Part shown: piece by piece, positions 16,207-25,067 of the stretch
How positions within the stretch are numbered: the stretch's first letter is position 1
Layout: each line of letters opens with the position of its first letter
Assembly (NCBI GenBank): GCA_038230215.1
Contig: JBBRNR010000009.1
Span: 62,001 to 126,000 of the forward strand
DNA from: DASVRZ01 sp038230215
GTDB lineage: Bacteria; Verrucomicrobiota; Verrucomicrobiia; Chthoniobacterales; DASVRZ01
DNA length: 64,000 nt
Direction of reading: 5' to 3'
Notes under the pieces: generated by a model
Databases searched by the model: none
What the model was told of the DNA's origin: nothing
Seen by the model: the letters and a program-made list of their open reading frames with translations, nothing else
Translations under genes and position numbers: made by a program

Positions 16207-16281
16207 AATCTCAATTTTTGAGGCCTATCTGCGGACGATTAGGCGTGAAAGACGGCGGCGGTTGGTTATGGTCTGTCCATC

Positions 16282-17256
16282 ATGCCCCCTCCCCGCAAAA
16301 AGATTGCCATTAAGAAACCTGTGATGACCATTGCCGAGTTTTACGCCCGGCACGCGGAGATTCTGGGGCTGAAATTGGTCGGGCCAGCCGTCGGGTTCGA
16401 TCGCGAGATTCGCGAGCCGACGATCAATCGACCCGGTCTGGCGCTCTCGGGGTTCTTTAGTTATTTCGCCGAGAAACGCATTCAGGTGATCGGGAGCGCG
16501 GAGCTGACTTATCTGAAAACGCTCGGCCCGGTGGTGATGCGGGAGCGTTTTCAGAAGATCTGTGCGCGGAATATTCCCTGTCTCGTTTTCTCACGGGGAG
16601 TGGTGATCCCGAAGCCTTTGCTGGAAGAAGCCGTCAAGCAGCAGGTGGCGGTGTTTTCGACACCGATGGTGACGATGCGGTTTACCAACGCGGCGACGAT
16701 CGCGTTGGAAATGGATTTCGCCCCGACCACGTCGGAGCATGGGAGCATGGTCGATATCATGGGGGTCGGCACACTGGTGCGCGGGGCGAGCGGCGTAGGC
16801 AAAAGCGAGTGCGTACTGGGTCTGATCGAACGCGGTTACAGTCTGGTGGCGGACGATGTGACGCGGTTTCGGGCGTTGGAGGGTCGCGATCTCGTGGGCA
16901 CGGCTCCGGATTTAACCCGTTACCACATGGAAGTGCGCGGGATCGGGGTGATCAATGTGTCGTCGATCTTCGGCATCGGCAGCATTCGGCTGGAGAAGCG
17001 ACTCGATCTGGTGGTCACGCTGCAAGACTGGAATGAAATGGAGGAGGTGGATCGGATCGGACTCGACCAGCAATATTACGAGATTCTGGGCATCCATGTG
17101 CCGCACATTATCATCCCGGTCCGCATGGGCCGCGACATCGCCCGCTTGATCGAAGTGGCGGCATTGGACCAAAAACTGAAGGGTTTGGGCCAAAATAGCG
17201 CGATGGAGTTCAATAAGCGGTTGCTAAGTCTGATGGAAAATAGGACAACTCATTGA
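16282..17256 (+). CDS. hprK: HPr kinase/phosphorylase
   Basis: HprK phosphorylates and dephosphorylates the regulatory serine of HPr. The 324-residue protein has the N-terminal HprK domain (to about residue 145) and the P-loop GASGVGKS at 168-175, just after the domain boundary. The catalytic acidic DDVTRF segment follows, then the family signature EVRGIGVINVSSIFGIG (about residues 216-232). It is followed without a gap by the HPr gene: the TGA stop shares a base with the HPr start. Upstream lies repeat array B. Together with HPr and enzyme I it forms a regulatory PTS module. Confidence 0.96.
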   Translation: MPPPRKKIAIKKPVMTIAEFYARHAEILGLKLVGPAVGFDREIREPTINRPGLALSGFFSYFAEKRIQVIGSAELTYLKTLGPVVMRERFQKICARNIPCLVFSRGVVIPKPLLEEAVKQQVAVFSTPMVTMRFTNAATIALEMDFAPTTSEHGSMVDIMGVGTLVRGASGVGKSECVLGLIERGYSLVADDVTRFRALEGRDLVGTAPDLTRYHMEVRGIGVINVSSIFGIGSIRLEKRLDLVVTLQDWNEMEEVDRIGLDQQYYEILGIHVPHIIIPVRMGRDIARLIEVAALDQKLKGLGQNSAMEFNKRLLSLMENRTTH

Positions 17257-17564
17257 TGGGATTGCTAAGTAGAAAGCCAACGGACGCCAGCGCGAAAAAA
17301 ATCACCAAGGAACTCACCATCGTGAACCGGCTCGGGATGCACGCGCGGCCGGCTGCGATGTTTGTGAAAATCGCGAACCGCCACAAGGCCGAGTTGTGGG
17401 TGGAAAAGGACGGCGAGCAGGTGAATGGCAAGAGCATTATGGGTTTGATGATGCTGGCGGCGGGCCAGGGTTCGAAGTTGATCGTGACGGCGGATGGCTC
17501 GGATGCGGAGAAGGCGATCGGGGAAATCGAGGATCTGATCGCTCGAAAATTCGACGAGGAATAG
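17256..17564 (+). CDS. ptsH: Phosphocarrier protein HPr
   Basis: HPr passes phosphate from enzyme I and is a target of HprK. Counting from the ATG at 17256, the 102-residue protein has the enzyme I site His29 in NRLGMHARPAAMFV and the regulatory serine Ser60 in NGKSIMGLMMLAA. Both phosphorylation sites are thus intact. A 15-residue basic N-terminal extension precedes the usual HPr start. A TTG at 17253 is in frame, but the ATG that overlaps the hprK stop (TGATG) is the more natural start. Its position between hprK and ptsI supports a regulatory phosphorelay. Confidence 0.95.
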   Translation: MGLLSRKPTDASAKKITKELTIVNRLGMHARPAAMFVKIANRHKAELWVEKDGEQVNGKSIMGLMMLAAGQGSKLIVTADGSDAEKAIGEIEDLIARKFDEE

Positions 17565-17662
17565 GGGCGAGGGCGGAGTTACAGGGGTTTGATGCAAGTA
17601 TTTGCGGGGAAAATCGTTCTAGGATTGATTTCGCAGAAATAGCCCGTTATGACGGGTTTGCC

Positions 17663-19423
17663 ATGAGCGAACCTGACATTTCTCAAGAAAAAATCTTTGA
17701 GGGAATTCCTGTCGCTCCAGGCATCGCGCACGGGACGTTGTACGTTCATCACTCGGATGACGAGGAGCCGCCTCACATCGAGCTGACGGAGGCCGACATT
17801 CCCAATGAGATCCAGCGTTTTGAAGCTGCCTTGGTGGCGACCCGCGCCCAGATCATCGATATGCAGCAGCGGATCGCGGTGGCCATTGGAGCCAAGGACG
17901 CGAGTATTTTCGACGCGCATCTGCTGGTGGTCGAGGACCGCACACTGATCGACGAGGTGTTGCGGACGCTGGAGAAAAAGAAACTCAACGTCGAGACCAT
18001 CTTCCTCAGTGTGGCCAATCGTTATTCCGACACTCTGAGCAAAATCGACGACCCGTATTTGCGCGAACGCGCCTACGACATTCACGACGTAACCCGGCGA
18101 GTAATCCGCAATCTTCTGGGGAAAATGGGTCGCCCGCTGTCCTCGGTGGATTACCCGCACATCATCGCGGCGCAAAATCTGACGCCCTCTGACACGGCAC
18201 TGCTGAACAGGGAATTTGTCCTCGGCTTCGCCACCGAAGGCGGCAGCAAGACGTCCCACACCGCGATCATGGCGCGGTCGCTCAACATTCCCGCCGTGGC
18301 TGGTCTAGAGAATTTCATGGGGCATCTGCACGAGGGTCAGACCATTCTGATCGATGGTTATCAAGGGTGCGTTTTCATCAATCCGACCCCGGCGACGCTG
18401 GAGAAATTTGGCCGGATCGAGGACCAAAAAGAACAGGTCGAGGAACGTCTCAGCGAGTTACGCGAAACCCTTTCCACCACATTGGATGGCCGCCGCATCG
18501 TGCTGTCGGCGAACATCGAGTTTACCAACGACCTTCCGTCCATTCATGAAAGCGGCGCAGAGGGCATCGGCCTCTATCGCACCGAGTTTCTATACCTCAA
18601 CCGCACAGATTACCCGACTGAAGAAGAGCAATACGAGGTTTACCTGAAAGTCGCCCAGACGGCGCTGCCTCACTCGGTCATCATTCGCACGATGGACATC
18701 GGCGGCGACAAATTCATCGGCGACGAGCGCAAAGAGCCCAACCCGTTTCTCGGTTGCCGAGCCATACGTCTCTGCCTCGAGAACATCCCGGTTTTCAAGA
18801 CTCAGCTTCGCGCCATTCTCCGGGCCAGCGCCCTCGAAAATGTGCGGTTGATGTATCCGATGATCTCCAGCGTGGAGGAATTGCGGAAGGCGAATCAGGT
18901 TCTCGCCGAATGCAAAAACGAGCTGCGAGGCGAAGGTCAGGGCTTCGCCGAAAAAATGGAAGTCGGCGTCATGATCGAAGTCCCGAGCGCGGCTCTTTGC
19001 GCCGATTTGCTGGCCCGTGAGGTGAGTTTCTTCTCCATCGGCACCAACGATCTCATTCAATACACGGTCGCCGTCGATCGGGTAAACGAGCAGATCGCGC
19101 ACCTCTACCAACCGACGCATCCGGCGGTTTTGCGGCTGATCAAAATGGTCGTGCGCTCGGCGCACTCGGCCGGAATCTGGGTCGGCGTCTGCGGAGAAAT
19201 GGCCGGTGATGTGAGTTTGACTCCCCTCTTGCTCGGCCTCGGCATTGACGAATTGAGCGCCTCGGTTCCTTCCGTCCCGCGTATCAAGCGCGCTGTGCAA
19301 ACACTCAATCAAAGCGAGTGCGAACGGCTCGCCGACCATGTGCTGAACTTCGACACCGCTAAGGAAATCCAAGACGCCATCGAGGCCCACGCCCGCGAGC
19401 ATTATCCGGAATTGTTAGGCTAA
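17663..19423 (+). CDS. ptsI: Phosphoenolpyruvate-protein phosphotransferase (enzyme I)
   Basis: Enzyme I takes phosphate from phosphoenolpyruvate and gives it to HPr. The 586-residue protein has the N-terminal HPr-binding/swivelling domain with the active His199 in GGSKTSHTAIMAR, and the PEP-binding TIM barrel with GLYRTEFLYL, RTMDIGGDK and FSIGTNDLIQYTV. The catalytic Cys510 is in GVCGEMAGD. All key residues are present. I start at the ATG 17663 because the segment before it is not conserved and overlaps ptsH in another frame. A small inverted repeat (CCCGT/ACGGG) lies just before the start. No sugar-specific EII genes are in view. Confidence 0.96.
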   Translation: MSEPDISQEKIFEGIPVAPGIAHGTLYVHHSDDEEPPHIELTEADIPNEIQRFEAALVATRAQIIDMQQRIAVAIGAKDASIFDAHLLVVEDRTLIDEVLRTLEKKKLNVETIFLSVANRYSDTLSKIDDPYLRERAYDIHDVTRRVIRNLLGKMGRPLSSVDYPHIIAAQNLTPSDTALLNREFVLGFATEGGSKTSHTAIMARSLNIPAVAGLENFMGHLHEGQTILIDGYQGCVFINPTPATLEKFGRIEDQKEQVEERLSELRETLSTTLDGRRIVLSANIEFTNDLPSIHESGAEGIGLYRTEFLYLNRTDYPTEEEQYEVYLKVAQTALPHSVIIRTMDIGGDKFIGDERKEPNPFLGCRAIRLCLENIPVFKTQLRAILRASALENVRLMYPMISSVEELRKANQVLAECKNELRGEGQGFAEKMEVGVMIEVPSAALCADLLAREVSFFSIGTNDLIQYTVAVDRVNEQIAHLYQPTHPAVLRLIKMVVRSAHSAGIWVGVCGEMAGDVSLTPLLLGLGIDELSASVPSVPRIKRAVQTLNQSECERLADHVLNFDTAKEIQDAIEAHAREHYPELLG

Positions 19424-19472
19424 ACCCGCCTCCGCCCCTCGACTCGATTTTTGGGTGACTCAACCTGCCGAG

Positions 19473-19703
19473 TCGCATTCTTGTCCTGGTGTCTCAGAAA
19501 CTCGCCGCGAATTCTCAGAAGCCGGGCCCGTCAACTCAGAAACTCGCCGCGACCGGACAGAAACTCGCGACGATTTGTCACAAACTCAGTCCGACCAGCC
19601 AGATTCTTCTGAGCATTTATCGCCATTTCGCCGCGAATTATCAGAAGTTCGTGGTCATTTCTCGCCATTTCGAGACGATTTATCAGAAATTGCAGTTTTT
19701 GAG
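19473..19703. repeat. 21-bp-periodic repeat array D
   Basis: Eleven units occupy the gap between the convergent ends of ptsI and the glycosyltransferase gene. The core TCAGAA or a variant stands at 19473, 19494, 19515, 19536, 19557, 19578, 19599, 19620, 19641, 19662 and 19683, without any shift. Well-kept units read TCAGAAACTCGCCGCGAATT plus one base. The end touches the last codons of the minus-strand gene. The array has no strong terminator hairpin. Confidence 0.9.
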
Positions 19704-19705
19704 GG

Positions 19706-20677
19706 TCAAAGTCTGATCTGAGCCAGCACAAAGTCCGAAATTGCCGCCGGACTTGGGGCGTCCATTTTCTGCACCGGACTCGGTTGATAATCACCCATCC
19801 GGCAAATGCTGGCATTTTTCCAGATCCAAGCGTCGCGGTTGTAAGGACCCACCAGCAGCGGGTCGCTCCAAGTGTGGATCGAGAGGAGTCGCGACGTGAT
19901 CGCCGCCGCAATATGCATGGGACCGCTGTCCACACTGACCGTAAAATCGGCGTGACGAATCAACCAGATGAGTTCGCCCAAAGTCGTTTGGCCGAGGAGA
20001 TTGGTCACGTTTTCCGGCAGGTGATCCACGGTTTTTTCTCCGCCGACGAGCACGACGGCATGCGGCTGCAAGTCGCGGCAGAGGCGGACGACGTCGCTCT
20101 TTTTCATGGACTTGCCTTCGCCGCGAGAGAACGGATGGAGCAAAATAAAGCGCTCCGGCAAGTCGCCAGCGGGCCGCTTTCCCTCGGGCAAACGAAAGAC
20201 CGGGGTCTCCATTTCACCCACATTCAGATGGCGGGCGAGCCGCAGGTATCGGTCCACCGCATGGAGCGACTCGGGCGGCAGGCGGACCACTTGATGATAG
20301 AAAAACCCAGCGCCCTCCCGGGCATCGGAGAGGCCGACGATCTTTTTCGAGCCGAGAAAACGTGCAATCAAAGCCGTCCGCAGCAATCCTTGGAAATCCA
20401 GCGCCAAGTCCGGCGTCCAGTGTCCCAGAGAACCGAGCCAGCCGGGTATGCGTAGCCAGCCGCGGAGGCCGCGAAACTGACGCCGCGGAAATTCGATGAT
20501 GCGAGTCACATCGGGATGGCCCTCCAGCAGCGGGGCCCATTCGGGGTTGATCAGCCAGGCGATTTCACTTTCTGGCCAATGTGTACGAATCGCGGCCACG
20601 GCGGGCAGGGTGTGCACCACGTCTCCGAGGGACGACGGTTTAAGAATCAGAATCCGCTGCGGATCTGGAGCAGCCAT
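19706..20677 (-). CDS. Glycosyltransferase family 9 (heptosyltransferase-like)
   Basis: A 323-residue ADP-heptose:LPS heptosyltransferase-like enzyme. It begins ILILKPSSLGDVVHTLPAV, the family's N-terminal acceptor-side motif, and has SVDSGPMHIAAAI near residue 250, the C-terminal donor-binding signature. Such enzymes add heptose to the LPS core, which points to an outer membrane with core oligosaccharide. It is the last gene of a five-gene minus-strand run: its ATG overlaps the TAA of the phosphoesterase by one base. Its 3' end abuts repeat array D. Confidence 0.88.
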   Translation of the reverse strand: MAAPDPQRILILKPSSLGDVVHTLPAVAAIRTHWPESEIAWLINPEWAPLLEGHPDVTRIIEFPRRQFRGLRGWLRIPGWLGSLGHWTPDLALDFQGLLRTALIARFLGSKKIVGLSDAREGAGFFYHQVVRLPPESLHAVDRYLRLARHLNVGEMETPVFRLPEGKRPAGDLPERFILLHPFSRGEGKSMKKSDVVRLCRDLQPHAVVLVGGEKTVDHLPENVTNLLGQTTLGELIWLIRHADFTVSVDSGPMHIAAAITSRLLSIHTWSDPLLVGPYNRDAWIWKNASICRMGDYQPSPVQKMDAPSPAAISDFVLAQIRL

Positions 20678-21399
20678 TATTTTCCGAGTGCCAGGCGGTC
20701 GGCGAGGCGCTGCGGAAGACCGGCGGCCACGATTTTATCCTGAGCCAGATCGATATCGTACTCGACCCGGCGCAGTTCGATAAAATTCCGGTTCGCGTCG
20801 TAGATCGTGTAGGCGGAACGCCAGTCGCCGTCGCGAGGCTGGCCAACGCTGCCGACGTTGATGAAATATTTTTTGCCCATCTCAAACTTGAGCTTTTCCA
20901 GGGGCAGGCCGATCACCGCCCCGTCCCGAATGTAAACTCGCGGCGCGTGGGTGTGGCCGAAAAAACAGACCGAGGTGTGCTGGTAGGAAAAACTCGCCGC
21001 CGCATCGAGTTGGTTGAAAACGTAGCCCCATTTGTGCGGCGTATCGAGCGTGGCGTGAACGATCGTAAAGTCGCGGACCTGACGCACCATGCGCATTTCG
21101 CGGAGCCAGTTTTTGTCCTCCTGGGTGAGGTTTTCGCGTGTCCAGTTCAGCGCTTCCTCAGCCAGCGGATTGAACCCGTCGAGCGCTTCGACTATCGCAG
21201 CCTGCTCGTCGTGGTTTCCCTTCACCACAGGGCAATCCAACTCGCGAATAAGCTGCACGCAGGCATGTGGATCGGCGTTGTAGCCGACGACGTCGCCCAT
21301 GCAGACGTAGTGGGTGCAATTTTGCTTTTGGGCATCAGCGAGCACCGCCTGCAAGGCTTCGAGGTTGGCGTGGATATCTCCAAAAATGGCAAAACGCAT
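20677..21399 (-). CDS. Metallophosphoesterase
   Basis: A 240-residue calcineurin-like phosphoesterase with all metal-binding motifs in order: GDIHANLEAL (residues 7-16), GDVVGY, GNHD, a His in IVHATL, and GHTHAPRV. It resembles the YfcE/ApaH-like group of small phosphodiesterases with unknown natural substrate. It shares one base with the glycosyltransferase start and lies 23 bp from the end of the TPR-like gene, so it is part of the same transcript. Confidence 0.88.
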   Translation of the reverse strand: MRFAIFGDIHANLEALQAVLADAQKQNCTHYVCMGDVVGYNADPHACVQLIRELDCPVVKGNHDEQAAIVEALDGFNPLAEEALNWTRENLTQEDKNWLREMRMVRQVRDFTIVHATLDTPHKWGYVFNQLDAAASFSYQHTSVCFFGHTHAPRVYIRDGAVIGLPLEKLKFEMGKKYFINVGSVGQPRDGDWRSAYTIYDANRNFIELRRVEYDIDLAQDKIVAAGLPQRLADRLALGK

Positions 21400-21422
21400 G
21401 GACAGGAAATCGTGATTATCTT

Positions 21423-22178
21423 TTAGCGGACGGATTTGTAAATCCTTTGTTCTTCGGGAATATGGAGTTGGTCTTCGAGCGTCTTGAGCAGGGTAATGAC
21501 GGTCGGCTTTCGCTCGTCGTTTCCCCGCTGCCAGAGGTTACGTAGCTGATCGTATGCCAACCTCTCTTTTCCGGGGCATCTCGCCAGATGAATTGCTGCC
21601 GCGCGCTCCATATAAGCCGGTGCATCCTTCAATTTCGCTCCCAAGCGGTATTGTTCGGCGGCCCCGCACTCGTCGAAACGTTTTTGTTCGAGGAAAAGCG
21701 CGTAAGTGACACGCAACTGGTAGCTTTCCGGGTTGTTCTTAATCCCACGAATGAGAAAATCCTCGCCCAAATCAAAGAATTCGCGCTGCTCTTTCTTGCG
21801 AATGGCCAGTCGGGGCTGTTTCGGGTTCTCGAATGCGAAGACACTCCCATTCCAGGCCATGTGCCAGGCGGCGTTGTCCCAGAAATAAAAATTTCGCGGC
21901 TCCAGAGCGGTCACATTGTCGAAGATGTGCGCCATGATGCCGTATTCGGTTTTCTCCCAGGCGGTGTGCGCCTGAATCCAGAGAATGTCGGCAATCGGCG
22001 CACGGAAACCACTCAGCGCGGCGATAAAATTGGCCTGCCCGATGCGTTCGCGGAGAGAAAGATCGAGTTTGGCCGTGCGAAACTGGGCCGCTTGATGCTC
22101 CTGATTCAAATGCAACTCCAATGGCAGTCGCAACGCGCCGAAACCGAGTACCAATCCGATGAGCGCGAGCAATCGCAT
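21423..22178 (-). CDS. Membrane-anchored TPR-like protein linked to an ABC-2 exporter
   Basis: A 251-residue protein with an N-terminal membrane helix (MRLLALIGLVLGFGALRLP) and a helical rest in which pairs of antiparallel helices recall tetratricopeptide repeats (for example NFYFWDNAAWHMAWN and GIKNNPESYQLRVTYALFLEQK). Its start overlaps the permease stop by one base. The conserved order ATPase, permease, this gene suggests it assists the transporter from the periplasmic side, but this is inference. No enzymatic motif is seen. Confidence 0.6.
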   Translation of the reverse strand: MRLLALIGLVLGFGALRLPLELHLNQEHQAAQFRTAKLDLSLRERIGQANFIAALSGFRAPIADILWIQAHTAWEKTEYGIMAHIFDNVTALEPRNFYFWDNAAWHMAWNGSVFAFENPKQPRLAIRKKEQREFFDLGEDFLIRGIKNNPESYQLRVTYALFLEQKRFDECGAAEQYRLGAKLKDAPAYMERAAAIHLARCPGKERLAYDQLRNLWQRGNDERKPTVITLLKTLEDQLHIPEEQRIYKSVR

Positions 22179-23071
22179 TACAATTCCTTTTTCACGAAGA
22201 TGAACTGCGCCGCCAGCGTGTAAAAAAGGATATAGAGACAGCCGAGTCCGCAGGTTTTCAGGAACAGCGCGGTCGCCACCGGATTGCCAGCAACGATGTC
22301 ATCCACGAGGTTGAACAACTGCAAATCGGGAAAGACGAGCGAGATCAACGCCGTGAAAACCCGCGTAAACCACGTCACATGCCCATCGGCGAGCCAGTAT
22401 TCGCGGGCGGTCGATTGCAGGTGGCCGATGAAATACACAACCACCGCCACGATGGTACTGAAGATAGCGGATGAGGCAAAAGTCGAGATGAGTAGCGTCA
22501 GCGACGCGAGCAGACAGGCCTTGATGTAGATCAGCGCGACGCCTTGGAAAATGGCCGGGGTCAGACCCGCCGCGCGGACTTCCCGCAGCTTGACCGCCAA
22601 GTCCTCGGGACTGCGGGCAAACTCCGTCTGCACCTGAGCCAGCACCGTCGTTTGCCGCAGCCAGAGCACCGCGACGAAGACGAGTGACATGCATATCACG
22701 GAGATGAGTAGGAGCAAAAAGACGCCGAGCAGTTTCCCGACGAGATACTCAAAACGCGGCACCGGTTTTGCCAGAATCGTGTAGAGCGTGCGGTCCTCGA
22801 TGTCCTTCGGCAGTAGATTGGCCGTCGCAAGGATCGCCAGGAGCGAGGTGAAAATCGTCATCGCCCCAAGCGATGCATCCTTCAGCACCTGAAACTCCTG
22901 CTGGAAGGTGAATTGGATCATGAAAATGGAACTCCCGATGATCACCAGCGCGAAGAGAAGCAGGAAATAAAACACCTTCAGACGCACCAGTTCGGTGAGG
23001 GTATTCCAGGCGATGGCCTGGACACGGGAAACGGAAAACAGTTTCCGCTTTCTGGGTAGGGTAGTGGTCAT
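22178..23071 (-). CDS. ABC-2 type transporter permease
   Basis: A 297-residue integral membrane protein with about six hydrophobic segments, including VFYFLLLFALVIIGSSIFMI and LLGVFLLLLISVICMSLVFV. The cytoplasmic segment LPKDIEDRTLYTILAKPVPR between helices 2 and 3 is characteristic of ABC-2 permeases of the NosY/CcmB-like group. It overlaps the ATPase gene by 4 bp (ATGA), so the two are translationally coupled. The substrate is not evident. Confidence 0.88.
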   Translation of the reverse strand: MTTTLPRKRKLFSVSRVQAIAWNTLTELVRLKVFYFLLLFALVIIGSSIFMIQFTFQQEFQVLKDASLGAMTIFTSLLAILATANLLPKDIEDRTLYTILAKPVPRFEYLVGKLLGVFLLLLISVICMSLVFVAVLWLRQTTVLAQVQTEFARSPEDLAVKLREVRAAGLTPAIFQGVALIYIKACLLASLTLLISTFASSAIFSTIVAVVVYFIGHLQSTAREYWLADGHVTWFTRVFTALISLVFPDLQLFNLVDDIVAGNPVATALFLKTCGLGCLYILFYTLAAQFIFVKKEL

Positions 23072-23913
23072 TTTTTCTCTGTCTCCTCCAGGAACAGCCG
23101 CTCCAAAGTCGTCTGCGGACGTCGGGCAAAGAGGACTTGCGCCTCGTTCTCCGCGACCAGCGCCTCGATTTTTTTCAGCAATTCCGGGGTCGCGTCCTGG
23201 AGGATGATCTCGGTCTGGTTCTCAATGGAAATCAGCTCTTCCAGCGGACCTTCGCGAACCATGAGGCCTTTCGCGAGAATGCCGACGCGGTCGCAGATTT
23301 CCTGCACCTGCGCGAGCAGATGCGAGCAGAGCAGGACGGTGATTCCTTTCGATTTGAGTCCCACGATCATGTCGCGAATTTCCCGTGAACCCGCCGGATC
23401 GACGCCCGCCGTCGGCTCGTCGAGCACCAGCAAGCGCGGCTCCTGCACCATCGCCTGCGCGATGCCGATCCGTTGCAACATTCCTTTTGAGTAACCGCCC
23501 AACCGACGATGACGCGCATCCGTCAGCCCGACGAGTTCGAGCAGAGTCTCAATGCGAGTTTCGAGGTAATCACGTTTCAACCCGCAGATTTTCCCATAGA
23601 ACCGGATCGCCTCCTCGCCAGTCAGATATTTATAGAAGTAGGGATTCTCTGGCAGAAATCCCACCTCCTCGCGGCTCTCGACCAGACTGCTGTCCTGGCC
23701 AAAAATCTCCGTAGTCCCGCGCGTCGGCGTAACGAGACCGAGGATGATCTTCAGTGTCGTGCTTTTCCCCGAGCCATTGGGGCCGAGCAACCCGTACACC
23801 TGGCCCGGTGCGACCTCCAGGGTAAGATCGCGCACCGCCACGAGCTTCTCCCGCCGAAAGGGAATCGGGTAGATTTTCGTGAGATTGCGAACGGCAACGG
23901 CTGGGGTTTCCAT
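23068..23913 (-). CDS. ABC-2 transporter ATP-binding protein
   Basis: A 281-residue ATPase with Walker A GPNGSGKSTT (about residues 43-52), signature GGYSKGMLQRIGIAQAM, Walker B LLVLDEPTAGVDP and the switch His in CSHLLAQV. The C-terminal 65 residues extend past the core domain, as in CcmA/NatA-type subunits. It is the first gene of the minus-strand run leading to the glycosyltransferase. The 207 bp upstream of it (23914-24121) carry no gene; I see nothing distinctive there. Confidence 0.92.
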   Translation of the reverse strand: METPAVAVRNLTKIYPIPFRREKLVAVRDLTLEVAPGQVYGLLGPNGSGKSTTLKIILGLVTPTRGTTEIFGQDSSLVESREEVGFLPENPYFYKYLTGEEAIRFYGKICGLKRDYLETRIETLLELVGLTDARHRRLGGYSKGMLQRIGIAQAMVQEPRLLVLDEPTAGVDPAGSREIRDMIVGLKSKGITVLLCSHLLAQVQEICDRVGILAKGLMVREGPLEELISIENQTEIILQDATPELLKKIEALVAENEAQVLFARRPQTTLERLFLEETEKK

Positions 23914-24121
23914 GTACAGAGCCCCACTATTGAAAGAAACCCCGCCTCACGCAAGGGAAGTCCTGCCTCAGATTTCTGGCACTCTGGTTCCTAGGTCGAG
24001 GAAATAGCGAGCAGAAAAGCGCGGACTTGGAGCCATCCAAGAGGCATGGGCGCCTCACCGTCGCATTGCAAAGAGCGGGCGCTTAACCTGGACTTCTATA
24101 GATCTGCTAAGGCGGAACGAG

Positions 24122-25036
24122 TTAGGGTTTTACCTCTGCCGGAGTGCTGCTGGTGAGGTTCTTCTTGAGGGTTTCGATCCATTCACCCACTTTGGGGTGC
24201 GTAGGGTAGGTCTTGATGAGGGCAAACATTTCCTGCGTCGCACGATTCGGCTGGTCGAGAACAAGATATTCCTGGGCTCGCTGCCAGAGTAAATCCGGTC
24301 GGCGCACAGTGGCGAAATTCTTTTCTTGAAAGTCGAGTTTGGCGTTACCCGATACGGCGCTCTCCCGGGCAATTTTCGCATCCCAGTAAGCCAGCAGTGC
24401 CGGATTCTTCTGCTTGCGCCATTCGGGCATGAGATATTTCGTGGCGATCGCATCGGACTTCCCGGGATTCATTTCCCAATTTTCCGCCTTGGCTAGCTCG
24501 GGTCCAAGTCTGAGCCATTTGGCAAAAATTCCGTCGGACACAGAGTTTTTTAGCAACGATTCCTTCACATCGACAGCGCTCCAGGACGCATCGAGTGTTC
24601 TTACATAGTCGGAGACTTGCGGCATGAGTTCCTCTGGCTTGGCGTCGGCGGCTTTCTTCAAGCTGAGGCCCAAATAGAATAGATGCAGTCGGACGGATTC
24701 GCGGAAGTCACCGTTCTTGAGCTGGTCCTCATGTTTCTTTTTCCAATCGCGAAATTGGCTGTTCTCCCGGTTCGCGCCTTGGAATTGCGTGGCCATGAGT
24801 GCCTCCTCGTAGAGGGCGACGGCCGCTTCCTGGCTGGCCGCAGACTTGAAAACGAGGTCGAGGTTTCGCTTCTGAATCGTGCTCGAGACGTCTTTTTGTT
24901 TCGTCTGAATGTCCTGCAACTCCTGCAAAATCTGGCGCGGATCGAGCGGGTTGGCGTCATCGGCATGCGCATGGAAGCCGGGTGCAAAAGAGATCAAGGC
25001 GACTAATACGACGGTGGTCGCGGCGGATATTTTCAT
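24122..25036 (-). CDS. Secreted helical protein of unknown function
   Basis: A 304-residue protein with a clear signal peptide (MKISAATTVVLVALISFAPGFHAHA). The mature part is almost entirely helical and lysine/alanine rich. One segment (RATQEMFALIKTYPTHPKVGEWI) near the end resembles a single TPR. No catalytic motif is apparent. A run of ten cytosines on the coding strand lies 7 bp before the ATG. It follows the small kinase-like gene at 25068 by 31 bp, so both may share a transcript. Confidence 0.55.
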   Translation of the reverse strand: MKISAATTVVLVALISFAPGFHAHADDANPLDPRQILQELQDIQTKQKDVSSTIQKRNLDLVFKSAASQEAAVALYEEALMATQFQGANRENSQFRDWKKKHEDQLKNGDFRESVRLHLFYLGLSLKKAADAKPEELMPQVSDYVRTLDASWSAVDVKESLLKNSVSDGIFAKWLRLGPELAKAENWEMNPGKSDAIATKYLMPEWRKQKNPALLAYWDAKIARESAVSGNAKLDFQEKNFATVRRPDLLWQRAQEYLVLDQPNRATQEMFALIKTYPTHPKVGEWIETLKKNLTSSTPAEVKP

Positions 25037-25043
25037 GTTTCTT

Positions 25044-25053
25044 GGGGGGGGGG
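25044..25053. repeat. Ten-base homopolymer (G10 on plus strand)
   Basis: Ten consecutive guanines on the plus strand form C10 on the minus strand, seven bases upstream of the start codon of the secreted protein gene, in the position where the ribosome-binding site would lie. Such tracts change length by slippage. Confidence 0.9.
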
Positions 25054-25067
25054 TGAAATGGGATGGC

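Noticed and set aside
15961..16221. Plus-strand frame of FRxxL heptads in array B as a gene
   Set aside because: No supported start signal, frame arises from the repeat, and other frames of the same array are open as well.
17396..17662. N-terminal extension of enzyme I
   Set aside because: It overlaps ptsH out of frame and is glycine-rich without family similarity; the family start fits 17663.
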